Source: Rhodobium gokarnense (GTDB taxonomy: Bacteria > Pseudomonadota > Alphaproteobacteria > Rhizobiales > Rhodobiaceae). Taken from it: DNA of 64,000 nt. Within the stretch, counting starts at the first letter, position 1; every line of letters starts with the position of its first letter. A program made the position numbers and the translations under genes. Below the pieces are notes generated by a model. The model had not been told where the DNA came from and searched no databases. It saw nothing but the letters and a program-made list of their open reading frames with translations. Positions 8,654-16,683 of the stretch are shown piece by piece. The stretch is from contig NZ_JAOQNS010000001.1 in NCBI RefSeq assembly GCF_025961475.1, positions 186,001 through 250,000 of the forward strand. The letters run 5' to 3'.

Positions 8654-8664
8654 ATAACTGTTAT
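8654..8664. promoter_or_regulatory. Palindrome ATAACTGTTAT upstream of the RidA-DadA genes
   Basis: An 11-base perfect palindrome 38 bases after the LysR stop and 236 bases before the RidA-type gene. It shares ATAAC-W-G-W-TAT with the palindrome at 7643-7659, so it is a candidate second operator for the same LysR protein. Confidence 0.45.
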
Positions 8665-8899
8665 GATCGATCGGCCGTATTCCCTTCCGTGCGCCCGCCG
8701 CCCAAAGTTCTGATCCTCAAAAGCGTGTCTTCCCAAGCGGCTCTCAGCATTGAGGCCGAGACACGTGCAAAATCAAAAAGCTAACGCATGGCGCGTGAGC
8801 CGGGGTGACCTTGGGCATGCGCTGCGCACGGTCCGCCAGCATGATGCCGCCTGCCCTCCCGGCAGGCGGCGACGGACCGGGAAAGGACAGGCCTTTTCA

Positions 8900-9244
8900 A
8901 TGATCACCCATTACACGCCCGCCGGCCACAAGTCGGACATGGTTGCCTATAACGGCATGCTGTTCGTCTCCGGCATCGTCGCCTCCGACCTCAGCCTGCC
9001 GGTCGAGGGCCAGGCCGCCGAGATTCTCGCCAAGTTCGACACAATGCTGGCCGAGGCCGGCACCAGCAAGGAGCGGCTGCTGTCCGCCACCATCTGGCTC
9101 GCCGACATCGACGACCGGGCCAAGATTTCCGATGCCTGGAACGCCTGGGTCGTGCCCGGCAAGCAGCCGGCCCGGGTCTGCATCGGCGCCGCGCTCGCCG
9201 CCCCCGACATCCGCATCGAGATCGCGCTCGTCGCAGCCGTCTGA
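8900..9244 (+). CDS. RidA/YjgF-family protein
   Basis: 114 residues, the usual RidA size: MITHYTPAGHKSDMVAYNGMLFVSGIVASD, then LAEAGTSKERLLSATIWLADIDD, and ending near PARVCIGAALAAPDIRIEIALVAAV. The PARVCIGAALAAPD stretch corresponds to the family motif with the conserved Arg that holds the carboxylate of enamine/imine substrates. RidA-type proteins hydrolyse reactive 2-aminoacrylate and related imines in the cytoplasm. Next to an FAD amino-acid oxidoreductase, whose product is an imino acid, the role is plausible detoxification or faster imine hydrolysis. AAAGGA lies 13 bases before the ATG. Confidence 0.9.
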   Translation: MITHYTPAGHKSDMVAYNGMLFVSGIVASDLSLPVEGQAAEILAKFDTMLAEAGTSKERLLSATIWLADIDDRAKISDAWNAWVVPGKQPARVCIGAALAAPDIRIEIALVAAV

Positions 9245-9289
9245 CGCTCCCCTGACGCCTCGTCGCGAAAAGCCATTGGAAGGCGAGCC

Positions 9290-10531
9290 ATGAAGAGACA
9301 TTTCACCGTTCTGGGCGCGGGGACCGTCGGCACCTGCTGCGCCCTGCAGCTCCTCAGGGACGGCCATGACGTCACCCTGATCGACCGGGTCGCGCCCGGC
9401 ATGGGCTGCTCCTTCGGCAATGCCGGCATCATCCAGGTCGGCGGCCTGGTGCCGCTGGCGACGCCCGGCATCCTCAAGCAGGTCCCCGGCATGATGCTGG
9501 ACCCGAACGGGCCGCTCGTCGTGCGCTGGCAGTACCTGCCGCGGCTGGCGCCCTATCTGCTGCGCTTCATCGCTGCGGCGGCGCCGCACCGGGTCGAGGC
9601 GGCGGCAACGGCGCTTTCCAGCATCCTGCAACTGGCCGTCGACAGCTTCAAGCCGCTGTTCGATGCGGCCGATGCCTGGTCGCTGATCCGCGAGACCGGC
9701 GAGCTCTATGTCTACAAGACCGATGCGGCGTTCGAGGCCGCGCGCTCGGCCCACGACATGCGCCGTCGCCACGGCATCCGCATCGAGACCATTCCGGCCG
9801 AGGCGCTGGCGCAGCTCGAGCCCGCAATCGCGCGCATCTACAAGCACGCGCTGCTCTTCAATGACTGCATCAGCACGCTCGATCCGGCCGTGCTGACCCA
9901 GACGCTGGCCAACAAATTCCGCGAGGATGGCGGCGAACTGCTGGAAGAGACGGTCAACGACCTTGAGATCGATGCCGATGGAACGCGCACGCTGATCACC
10001 TCCACCGGGCGCCGCAAGGTCGACGAGATCGTCATTGCCGCCGGCGCCTATTCCAAGCCGTGGGCCAAGAAGCTCGGCTCCTATGTGCCGCTCGACACCG
10101 AGCGCGGCTATCACCTGATGCTGCGCAATGCGGGTGTCGAACTGAACCGGCCGGTCGTCTTCGGCGACCAGAAGTTCGGCGCGGTGTCGATGCTGGACGG
10201 CGTGCGCATCGCCGGCACGGCGGAACTCGCCAAGCTCGATGCGGAGCCCAACTACCAGCGGGCCTACCGGCTCCTCGACCTTGCCAGGGAAGCGCTGCCG
10301 GACCTTCGCACCGACGACGTCACCCCGTGGATGGGGCACCGGCCGTCGACGCCCGACAGCCTGCCGGTGATCTGCAAGGCGCCGAACGCGGACAAGACCT
10401 ATTTCGCCTTCGGCCACGGCCATCTGGGCCTGACGATGGGTGCCGCCACCGGCCGCCTGATCGCGGACCTTGCCGCCGGCCGGACCCCGCCGATCGACAT
10501 GAAGCCGTTCAGTATTTCCCGTTTCGGCTGA
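9290..10531 (+). CDS. FAD-dependent oxidoreductase, D-amino-acid dehydrogenase (DadA)-like
   Basis: 413 residues of the DAO superfamily. The N-terminal FAD motif is FTVLGAGTVGTCCALQLLRDGHDVTLIDR with GxGxxG and the acidic residue binding ribose. GCSFGNAGIIQVGG near residue 40 is the DadA-type signature. C-terminal segments PWMGHRPSTPDSLPVI and FAFGHGHLGLTMGAATGRLIADL match DadA/glycine-oxidase-like enzymes. It would oxidise a D-amino acid to a 2-keto acid via an imine, passing electrons to the respiratory chain. GGAAGGCGAG precedes the ATG. It follows the RidA gene after 45 bases and is probably co-transcribed with it. The exact substrate (D-amino acid, hydroxyproline or other) is open. Its last 23 bases overlap the convergent GH3 gene. 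Confidence 0.88.
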   Translation: MKRHFTVLGAGTVGTCCALQLLRDGHDVTLIDRVAPGMGCSFGNAGIIQVGGLVPLATPGILKQVPGMMLDPNGPLVVRWQYLPRLAPYLLRFIAAAAPHRVEAAATALSSILQLAVDSFKPLFDAADAWSLIRETGELYVYKTDAAFEAARSAHDMRRRHGIRIETIPAEALAQLEPAIARIYKHALLFNDCISTLDPAVLTQTLANKFREDGGELLEETVNDLEIDADGTRTLITSTGRRKVDEIVIAAGAYSKPWAKKLGSYVPLDTERGYHLMLRNAGVELNRPVVFGDQKFGAVSMLDGVRIAGTAELAKLDAEPNYQRAYRLLDLAREALPDLRTDDVTPWMGHRPSTPDSLPVICKAPNADKTYFAFGHGHLGLTMGAATGRLIADLAAGRTPPIDMKPFSISRFG

Positions 10532-11555
10532 CAGCTCGGGGGGCGGCGGCAAACGCACGCACGCGGCGGGCGGCGTCGCGGAGCCGGTCTTCCGGCAGCC
10601 TGCCGTCCGCGACGGCTTCCAGGATGCTGTCGACGACCTCGTGTAAATGATCGCCTCCGACGACCAGTAGCAGGTCGGCCCCGGCGGCGAGCGCCGTGAC
10701 GGCCACTTCGGCAAGCGGTCGATCGCGAAGGGTCGCCGGGGCGTCGAGGTCGTCGGTCACCACCAGTCCCCCGAATGCGAATTCGCCCCTCAGAAGATCG
10801 ATGACGGCGCGGGACGTGCAGGCGGCGTCGTCCGGATCGAGGGCGGCGACGGGCGCTGGGCCGGGCATGATGCCGGCGACGCCGGCGCTTATCGCAGTCC
10901 GGAAGGGCAGCGCGTTGGCGATCAGCGTTTCGCGGGGCGTGTCCAGGGCGACATCGTACATCGCCGGATCGCGTGCGAGCTCGCTGAAGCCCGGGAAATG
11001 CTTGGCGACGGCGGCGATGCCGGCCGCCTGAACGCCGCTTATATAGGCCGCGCCGATGCGGCCGATCTCCTCGGGCGATGCGTCGAGGGCACGGCCCGAC
11101 AGCCAGTCGTTGCGGCCGGTCACGACATCGAGGATCGGCGCCAGGAACATGGTCACGCCGAGCCGGCGCGCCACGCTTGCCATCTCCAAGGCGCGGCGTT
11201 CGATCGTGGCGTCGTCGAGGCTGTAGATTTCCTCATCCTCGGCAAGGAACGGCGCGAGGCCCTGCAGGCGCCGGATGCCGATTGGCTCCTGGTCGACGGC
11301 GACGATGAGGTCGGGAGAGGCCTCGCGCAGGTGCGCGATCGCGCCGGAAAAGACTTCTTCGGTCTCGGCGGCGAGGCGCTCCGCCGACATGCGCCGGGCA
11401 AGGTATTCCGCCCGGGTCTCGCCGATGAGGACGGATGTGCAGCCGCGCTCCATGAGCGGCAGGGCGGCGTCGTGGCAGTCGAGGGTCGCGAAGGCCGGCA
11501 GCAGCACGGCAAAGGCGTCGCGGGCAAGGTCGCCGGAGGCGGCGCTCGGGTTCAT
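10509..11555 (-). CDS. Glycoside hydrolase family 3 protein, beta-N-acetylhexosaminidase-like
   Basis: 348 residues covering the GH3 N-terminal TIM barrel. Visible are VAVDQEPIGIRRLQGL (the usual DQEGG-type loop), FLAPILDVV, IAAVAKHFPGF and GGLVVTDDLDAP, whose first Asp after VVT is the expected nucleophile. NagZ-type enzymes remove GlcNAc from muropeptides. Here the loop after KHFPG lacks the DSH/DTH acid-base dyad of true NagZ (it reads FSELARDPAMYD), so substrate and activity are uncertain. ATG 11555 is chosen with GGGAG 11 bases upstream; a longer frame exists but reads through the terminator and the amidase gene end. The gene has no obvious operon partner. Confidence 0.78.
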   Translation of the reverse strand: MNPSAASGDLARDAFAVLLPAFATLDCHDAALPLMERGCTSVLIGETRAEYLARRMSAERLAAETEEVFSGAIAHLREASPDLIVAVDQEPIGIRRLQGLAPFLAEDEEIYSLDDATIERRALEMASVARRLGVTMFLAPILDVVTGRNDWLSGRALDASPEEIGRIGAAYISGVQAAGIAAVAKHFPGFSELARDPAMYDVALDTPRETLIANALPFRTAISAGVAGIMPGPAPVAALDPDDAACTSRAVIDLLRGEFAFGGLVVTDDLDAPATLRDRPLAEVAVTALAAGADLLLVVGGDHLHEVVDSILEAVADGRLPEDRLRDAARRVRAFAAAPRAVSRNGKY

Positions 11556-11716
11556 GGCCGACGGCACTCCCTGAAATGAACGCGTGCGGTGCAGCGATCG
11601 CTTCTGAGGCGTCGCCACCGAGCGATCATAACGACTTTCCCGCGCGGACGCTCTTGCCGCTACGGGACTGCAACCAAGGCGCGGTGTCGCAGTCGGCCGC
11701 GATCGACGCGCGCACG

Positions 11717-11748
11717 AAAACGCCGGGCGCGTTGCGACGCTCCCGGCG
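11717..11748 (-). terminator. Rho-independent terminator downstream of the amidase gene
   Basis: On the minus strand, stem CGCCGGG/CCCGGCG encloses a further GCGT/ACGC pair and a CGCA loop, followed directly by TTTTCGTG. It begins 28 bases after the amidase stop and separates it from the GH3 gene. Confidence 0.7.
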
Positions 11749-11775
11749 CTGTCGTCGCCAGAGGGTGGCGGGCCG

Positions 11776-13065
11776 CTATTTCTCCTGCATCGCGCCGTCG
11801 AGGGCCTTGCAGATGCGGATGAGGTCGGCGTCGCGATAGCGCGGGGCGACGAACTGGACGCCGACCGGCAGGTTATTGTCCCAACGGATGCAGGGCACGG
11901 CAAGGCACGGCGCGTGGACGGCGGTCCAGATCGAATTGAAGATGTGGTTGCCGGTCCAGCCGAGGCCTTCCGGGGCAAAGCCCGGCGAGGCCGGCGTCAG
12001 GATCACGTCCATCTCGTCGAAGAAGGTCCCGAAGCGGATGCGGCAGGCATCGACGATGTCATAGGCGCGCACCACGTCCTGCATGGTGACGCCCTTGTTC
12101 TCCTCGCAATGGTTGGCAAGGCCCGGATGCAGCCGGTGGCCCTCGGCGAGGTAGATGTCGAGGAAGGACGAGCGGCCCTCGCCGCGCAGGATGGTGTCGT
12201 GGGCGTCGAACAGCGGGTCGTATTCTACCGGCAGCTCGAAGGACGACACCTTGGCGCCGGCTTTGGACAGGCGGTCGGCGGCGGTCTCCAGCGCCTTTTC
12301 GCCGGCCGGCTCGATCGCCGACCACACCGGCGACTTGCAGACGCCGACGCGGATGTCGCCGATCTCCGGACTGGCTGCTCCGCTGTCGGCGCCCTCAAGG
12401 CGGAAGGCCTCGGCGACGAGACCGAGGTCGTCGACGGAGCGGCCGTACCAGCCGACGGTGTCGAAGGAGGGCGAGTACTGCTTGGCGCCCTCGCGGCTGA
12501 TCGCGCCCCAGGTCGGCTTCAGCGCGTAGATGCCGTTGAACGAGGCGGGGCGGATGTGCGAGCCGCCGGTCTGGGTGCCAAAGGCAAGCGGCACCTGCAG
12601 ATCGGCGACCGCGGCGGCCGAGCCGGAAGACGAGCCGCCGGGGGTATGGGTGAGCTTGGCCGGATTGCGGGTCGCCGCGGTGCGGCCGAAGGAGGCGAAC
12701 TCCACGGTGTCGGCCTTGCCCATCAAGACGGCGCCGCGGCTCTTCATGGTGGCGACGCAGGCGGCGTCCTTGGCCGGTTGGTGGCCCTCAAAGATCGGCG
12801 AATTGTAGGTGGTCGGCATGTCGACGGTGTCGATCATGTCCTTGACGCCGAAGGGAATGCCGTAGACCGGGCCGCTGCCGCCACGCTTGTCCATCTCGCG
12901 GGCGCGGCGGATGCTCTGGTCGGGATCGAGGTGGAGCCAGGCGCGGATTTCCGGCTCGCGCGCGGCGCTGTGCTCCAGGCAGGAGCGGACGAGGGCCTCG
13001 CTGGTCAGGCGGCCGTCGCGGATCCGCGCGGCCGCTTCGCTGGCGGTCAGTTCAAAGGGTTCCAT
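11776..13065 (-). CDS. Amidase (amidase-signature family)
   Basis: 429 residues with the full amidase signature. YGIPFGVKDMIDT contains the catalytic Lys, THTPGGSSSGSAAAVA contains the cis-Ser, and FGTQTGGSHIRPASFNG contains the nucleophilic Ser in TGGS. ALKPTWGAISREG and the C-terminal LAVPC.RWDNNLPVGVQFV fit GatA-like amidases. It hydrolyses a carboxamide to acid plus ammonia, cytoplasmic, with no signal peptide. The start ATG 13065 (MEPFELTASEAA) has GGAAGA about 8 bases upstream. It lies 160 bases after the isochorismatase-like gene on the same strand and opposite a Dpp-type importer, so the pair probably attacks an imported amide or carbamoyl compound. Not GatA: there are no gatB or gatC neighbours. 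Confidence 0.9.
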   Translation of the reverse strand: MEPFELTASEAAARIRDGRLTSEALVRSCLEHSAAREPEIRAWLHLDPDQSIRRAREMDKRGGSGPVYGIPFGVKDMIDTVDMPTTYNSPIFEGHQPAKDAACVATMKSRGAVLMGKADTVEFASFGRTAATRNPAKLTHTPGGSSSGSAAAVADLQVPLAFGTQTGGSHIRPASFNGIYALKPTWGAISREGAKQYSPSFDTVGWYGRSVDDLGLVAEAFRLEGADSGAASPEIGDIRVGVCKSPVWSAIEPAGEKALETAADRLSKAGAKVSSFELPVEYDPLFDAHDTILRGEGRSSFLDIYLAEGHRLHPGLANHCEENKGVTMQDVVRAYDIVDACRIRFGTFFDEMDVILTPASPGFAPEGLGWTGNHIFNSIWTAVHAPCLAVPCIRWDNNLPVGVQFVAPRYRDADLIRICKALDGAMQEK

Positions 13066-13225
13066 CGAAGCGTTCTTCCAATGTTGCGGACAGTCCGGCA
13101 GGCGCGCCCGATCGGCCGGGGCCGTCGGCGCCTTTGCGGGCTCGGGGGAGGAAGGTGAGACGGGGGGCAGGTCAGAAACCGGCTCCCCGCCTCTTTTCAT
13201 GCTGGAGGATGGTGAAATCATCCGC

Positions 13226-13855
13226 TCAGGCGGCGAGGCCCTGCTTCAGGTCACCGAGCACCTCGCCGAGGGATTTGATGTCCGCATATTTCTGATGCAT
13301 GTCGAAAAGGCTGGCGTCGTGGGGCGCCTTGGCGCGGTCGCCGACGCAATCCTCCACGACGATCGGGCGCATGCCATAGGCCGAGGCGTCGACGACGCTG
13401 GCGCGCACGCAGCCCGACGTGGTGCAGCCGGTGACCAGCAGCGTGTCGATGGCGCTGGTGCGCAGCCAGGTGGAGAACGAGGTGCCGAAGAACGCCGAGG
13501 CGTGCTCCTTCTCCATGACGTATTCGCCGGCGATCGGCGCGACGGAGGGCACGAACGGCGCGCCCGGATGGTCGCGGGTCAGTTCGTTGAGGACCGGAAC
13601 CTTTTCCGCGAAGGTGCCGATGCCGCCCGGCGTGCCCGGGGCGACGAAGCGGACATGGGCGACCGGCATGCCGGCGGCGCGAACGGCCGGCAGCAGCTCG
13701 GCGGTGGCATCGATCGCCTGCTTCAGATTGAAGCCGCCGAGGCCGTCCTCGTCGAGGAAGCAGATCTGAAAATCGATGATCAGGAGGGCCGTTTTCGTCC
13801 CATATCCCAAGGGCTTACCGAAGCCCTGCCGTTCGAAGACGTCCAAGTCTGCCAT
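13226..13855 (-). CDS. Isochorismatase-like cysteine hydrolase (N-carbamoylsarcosine amidase type)
   Basis: 209 residues. The catalytic triad of the family is visible: Asp in TALLIIDFQICFLD (near residue 29), Lys in VMEKEHASAFFGT (near 115), and Cys in LVTGCTTSGCVRASVVDA (the second Cys, near 151). The EKEHASAFFGTSF and TTSGCVRAS segments resemble N-carbamoylsarcosine amidase and biuret-hydrolase relatives rather than true isochorismatases. It probably releases ammonia and CO2 from a ureido or amide group. ATG 13855 has AAGGAAAGG upstream. It is first in the minus-strand pair with the amidase, divergent from the Dpp-type operon. Confidence 0.88.
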   Translation of the reverse strand: MADLDVFERQGFGKPLGYGTKTALLIIDFQICFLDEDGLGGFNLKQAIDATAELLPAVRAAGMPVAHVRFVAPGTPGGIGTFAEKVPVLNELTRDHPGAPFVPSVAPIAGEYVMEKEHASAFFGTSFSTWLRTSAIDTLLVTGCTTSGCVRASVVDASAYGMRPIVVEDCVGDRAKAPHDASLFDMHQKYADIKSLGEVLGDLKQGLAA

Positions 13856-14093
13856 GCTGAAACCTTTCCTTGCGTGGAGGCTGCGTGCCCGATTCCACTC
13901 AGAATACAAGCCGAAAATTTTGTATGTAAAGTTCAAATGTTGAGCGGGAAGTGATGATTTTATGCACAGGATATACGCGATAACCCTGATAGCCCAAAAT
14001 TTCATCAATTCGATAAAATCCCATAAAAATACATTATTTCAATAGTTTATGAACATATCGATCTGTTCTGCGAGCCATTGGCATATAATCTGC

Positions 14094-14099
14094 AAGCGC
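14094..14099 (+). promoter_or_regulatory. Candidate -10 box TATAAT for the Dpp-type operon
   Basis: A perfect TATAAT 87 bases before the binding-protein ATG. No convincing -35 hexamer sits 16-18 bases upstream, so it would need an activator or is fortuitous. Confidence 0.4.
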
Positions 14100-14118
14100 G
14101 GGATCGTGTGCAAAATTC

Positions 14119-14134
14119 AGATTGCATGCAATCT
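14119..14134. promoter_or_regulatory. 16-base perfect palindrome, candidate GntR/FCD operator
   Basis: AGATTGCATGCAATCT is fully self-complementary. It lies 20 bases downstream of the TATAAT and 51 bases before the transporter start. FCD-subfamily GntR repressors typically bind short palindromes such as TTGTATACAA-like sites, and the operon's last gene encodes an FCD regulator. A site just after the transcription start fits repression. Confidence 0.55.
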
Positions 14135-14185
14135 TGCGAACCAAGCCGACGGCATGATCGGCGCCAACCAAAAGTGAGGTGGACC

Positions 14186-15736
14186 ATGTTCCCCAATCAC
14201 GATTTCCAACTCTCGCGCAGGCGGTTCGGAGCCATCCTCGTCGCCGGCATGCTCGGTGCAGGGTTGGTTTCTCCGGCATTTGCGGCCGATCCGGTCGTCC
14301 TGACCACCCGTATCGGCAGCGACATCGGCAACCTCGATCCGGCCCGCATCTTCCAGATCGAGAACCAGACGGTGGCGACCCAGATCTACAACGGCCTCGT
14401 CAAATACGACGAGGCGACTAACGAGATCGTCCCCGATCTCGCCAAGAGCTGGGAGGTGTCGGAGGACGGCACGACCTACACCTTCCACCTCAATGACGGC
14501 GTCACCTTCCACAAGGGCTACGGCCCGATGACCTCCGACGACGTCAAGTTCTCCTTCGAGCGCGTGCTCGATCCGGAGACCGGCAGCAACTACAAGGGCC
14601 AGTTCGCCGCCATCGACACGATCGAGACGCCGGACCCGATGACCGTCGTCATCACCCTGAAGGCGCCGAATTCCGGCTTCCTGCACAAGGTCGCGGCCTT
14701 CAACCAGGGCTGGATCGTCTCGCGCAAGGCGCTCGCCGACATCGGCAAGGACCAGTACCTGACCAATCCGATCGGCACCGGCCCGTTCGTGTTCGAGAAG
14801 TGGACGCCGGGCCGCGAAGTGCGCCTCGTCGCCAACAAGGACTATTTCGAAGGCGCGCCGAAGGTCGACGAACTGCTGTTCCGGCTGATCAAGGACGAGA
14901 CGGCGGCCGCCGTCGCGCTGGAGAACGGCGAGATCGACATCTTCTTCGGCCTGCAGGAGCCGGCGGTGATCTCGCGGCTGCAGGCGAGCGACAAGGTGAC
15001 GGTGCTTGACCGCGACGCCAACCACACGATCAACCTCGTCCTCAACACGACCAACAAGCCGCTCGACGACCTCAAGGTGCGCCAGGCGATCATCCATGCG
15101 CTGAACCGCAAGGGGCTGATCGAGGGCTTCTTCAAGGGCACCAAGAGCGAGGCGGCCAGCGTCCTGACGCCGTCGTTCCAGGAGTTCACCGACGACGTTG
15201 CGACCTACGCGTACGACCCGGAAAAGGCCAAGGCCCTGCTTGAGGAAGCCGGCGCCACCGGCGCGGAGATCGAGCTCGTCGCCCCGGCCTTCAATCCCTA
15301 TGACAAGGTCGTCGTCGCGCTCGCCGCCGACCTGGAAGCGGTCGGCTTCAAGCCCAAGATCACCGTGCTGGAACGCGGCGCCTATCTGCAGGCCCGCAAC
15401 AAGGGCGAGGTCGACACCGTGATCACCGGCGTCGTCGGCGCGCCCGATCCGGACAGCCCGATCCTGTCCATGCTGTCGCGGTCCGCATTCCCCCCGGGCC
15501 TCAACACCGCCCACTATGAGGGCATCGAGGACCTGATCCAGGCTGCCGGCACGGCGACCTCCACGGAGGAGCGCAAGAAGGTCTATGCGGAAATGCAGAA
15601 GAAGGTGGCCGAGGACCTGCCGGTGGTGCCGCTGTTCACCGACCACCTGTTCATCGCCCACACCAACAAGGTGAAGGGCTTCACCCAGAACTCGCTCTTC
15701 ACGATGAGCGCCTACCCGGTCTCCATCGAGGAATAA
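14186..15736 (+). CDS. Dipeptide/oligopeptide-type ABC transporter substrate-binding protein
   Basis: 516 residues, SBP family 5. The signal region MFPNHDFQLSRRRFGAILVAGMLGAGLVSPAFAAD contains SRRRFGA, a twin-arginine-like motif followed by an AFA-AD cleavage site, so Tat export is possible. The mature part shows LDPARIFQIENQTVATQIYNGLV, DDVKFSFERVLDPETGS and NPIGTGPFVFEKW, classic family-5 landmarks. DppA/OppA relatives bind peptides but also nickel, opines or glutathione. ATG 14186 with GAGGTGG four bases upstream is chosen over an upstream frame that would cover the palindrome. The stop overlaps the first permease start (TAATG). Confidence 0.92.
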   Translation: MFPNHDFQLSRRRFGAILVAGMLGAGLVSPAFAADPVVLTTRIGSDIGNLDPARIFQIENQTVATQIYNGLVKYDEATNEIVPDLAKSWEVSEDGTTYTFHLNDGVTFHKGYGPMTSDDVKFSFERVLDPETGSNYKGQFAAIDTIETPDPMTVVITLKAPNSGFLHKVAAFNQGWIVSRKALADIGKDQYLTNPIGTGPFVFEKWTPGREVRLVANKDYFEGAPKVDELLFRLIKDETAAAVALENGEIDIFFGLQEPAVISRLQASDKVTVLDRDANHTINLVLNTTNKPLDDLKVRQAIIHALNRKGLIEGFFKGTKSEAASVLTPSFQEFTDDVATYAYDPEKAKALLEEAGATGAEIELVAPAFNPYDKVVVALAADLEAVGFKPKITVLERGAYLQARNKGEVDTVITGVVGAPDPDSPILSMLSRSAFPPGLNTAHYEGIEDLIQAAGTATSTEERKKVYAEMQKKVAEDLPVVPLFTDHLFIAHTNKVKGFTQNSLFTMSAYPVSIEE

Positions 15737-16680
15737 TGATGTCTGGCAAGGCGTTCGGGCGGACCTCGCAGTTCGTCATAACGGTGCTCGGGATCGTCAC
15801 GGTCACCTTCTTTTTGATCCGTGCGATCCCCGGCGACCCGGCGGAATACATCCTCGGCGACTATGCGACCGCTGAGGCGGTCGAGACCCTGCGCAGGCAG
15901 CTCGGTCTCGACCGGCCGGTCTTCGAGCAGTACCTCATCTATATGGGGCGGGTGTTTACCGGGGATCTCGGCAAGTCGGTCATCACCGGACGGCCGGCGC
16001 TCGACGAGATCCTCTCCAGCCTGCCGCCATCGGCCGCCCTTGCCTTCATCGGCCTGGCCATCGCCGTGATCGTCGGGGTTCCCCTCGGCATCGTCACGGC
16101 GGTGCGCCAGGGCTCCTGGGCCGACATCGCGATCATGATCGTCGCGCTGCTCGGCATCTCGTTCCCCGTGTTCTGGCTCGGCATCGCCGGCATCCTCCTG
16201 TTCTCGCAGGAGCTGCAATTGTTGCCGGCGCTGGGCGCCAGTTCGTCGGGCGAGGTGCTCGACGAGCTCTACCACCTGATCCTGCCGTCGCTGGTGCTCG
16301 GCCTTTCCGTCGCCGCCTATGTGACGCGGCTGACCCGCTCGGCGATGCTGGAAATCCTCAGCGAGGACTACGTCAAGGTCGCCCGCGCCATGGGCGTGCC
16401 GGAGCGCACCGTGATCTGGAAGCTTGCGCTGAAGAACGCGCTGATCCCGGTCATCGCCATCATCGGCGTCACCTTCGCCTGGGCGCTCGGCAGCGCCATC
16501 CTGGTCGAGGTGGTGTTCAGCCGGCCGGGCATCGGCACCATGATCCTGAAGGCGGTGACCGCCCGCGACTACCAGCTCGTCCAGGCCGGCGTGCTGGTGC
16601 TGGCCGTTTCCGTCGTTGCCATCAACACATTGCTCGACATGGCCTACGGGCTGGTCGATCCGAGACTGCGGAGCCGCTGA
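15736..16680 (+). CDS. ABC transporter permease, DppB type
   Basis: 314 residues with the DppB/OppB layout. The N-terminal span (FVITVLGIVTVTFFLIRAIPGDPAEYILG) carries the IPGDP motif, then LRRQLGLDRPVFEQYLIYMGRVFTGDLGKS. The core has six spans, with the EAA loop EDYVKVARAMGVPERTVIWKLALKNALIPV near residue 215. ATG 15736 shares one base with the preceding stop; the ATG three bases later is also possible. It forms the channel with the 16684 product. Confidence 0.93.
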   Translation: MMSGKAFGRTSQFVITVLGIVTVTFFLIRAIPGDPAEYILGDYATAEAVETLRRQLGLDRPVFEQYLIYMGRVFTGDLGKSVITGRPALDEILSSLPPSAALAFIGLAIAVIVGVPLGIVTAVRQGSWADIAIMIVALLGISFPVFWLGIAGILLFSQELQLLPALGASSSGEVLDELYHLILPSLVLGLSVAAYVTRLTRSAMLEILSEDYVKVARAMGVPERTVIWKLALKNALIPVIAIIGVTFAWALGSAILVEVVFSRPGIGTMILKAVTARDYQLVQAGVLVLAVSVVAINTLLDMAYGLVDPRLRSR

Positions 16681-16683
16681 CCC

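Larger units (their letters stand above)
13856..14185. promoter_or_regulatory. AT-rich divergent control region (330 bases)
   Basis: Much richer in A+T than the coding sequence around it. Besides the two elements listed separately it holds an inverted repeat ATACAA-N10-TTGTAT (13904-13925), 49 bases upstream of the hydrolase start. I see no gene in it. The bases GAGGTGG before 14186 are the ribosome-binding site of the transporter gene. Confidence 0.7.

Noticed and set aside
8897-10714. 605-codon minus-strand frame opposite RidA and DadA
   Set aside because: Low-complexity Arg/Gly/Asp-rich translation with no recognisable domain, opposite two well-supported genes.
11776-13065. GatA subunit of the tRNA amidotransferase
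   Set aside because: No gatB or gatC nearby, and the surroundings are catabolic and transport genes.
13977-13993. GATAACCCTGAT as a third copy of the ATAAC-type LysR motif
   Set aside because: Only the left half matches and it is not palindromic; it lies far from the LysR locus.
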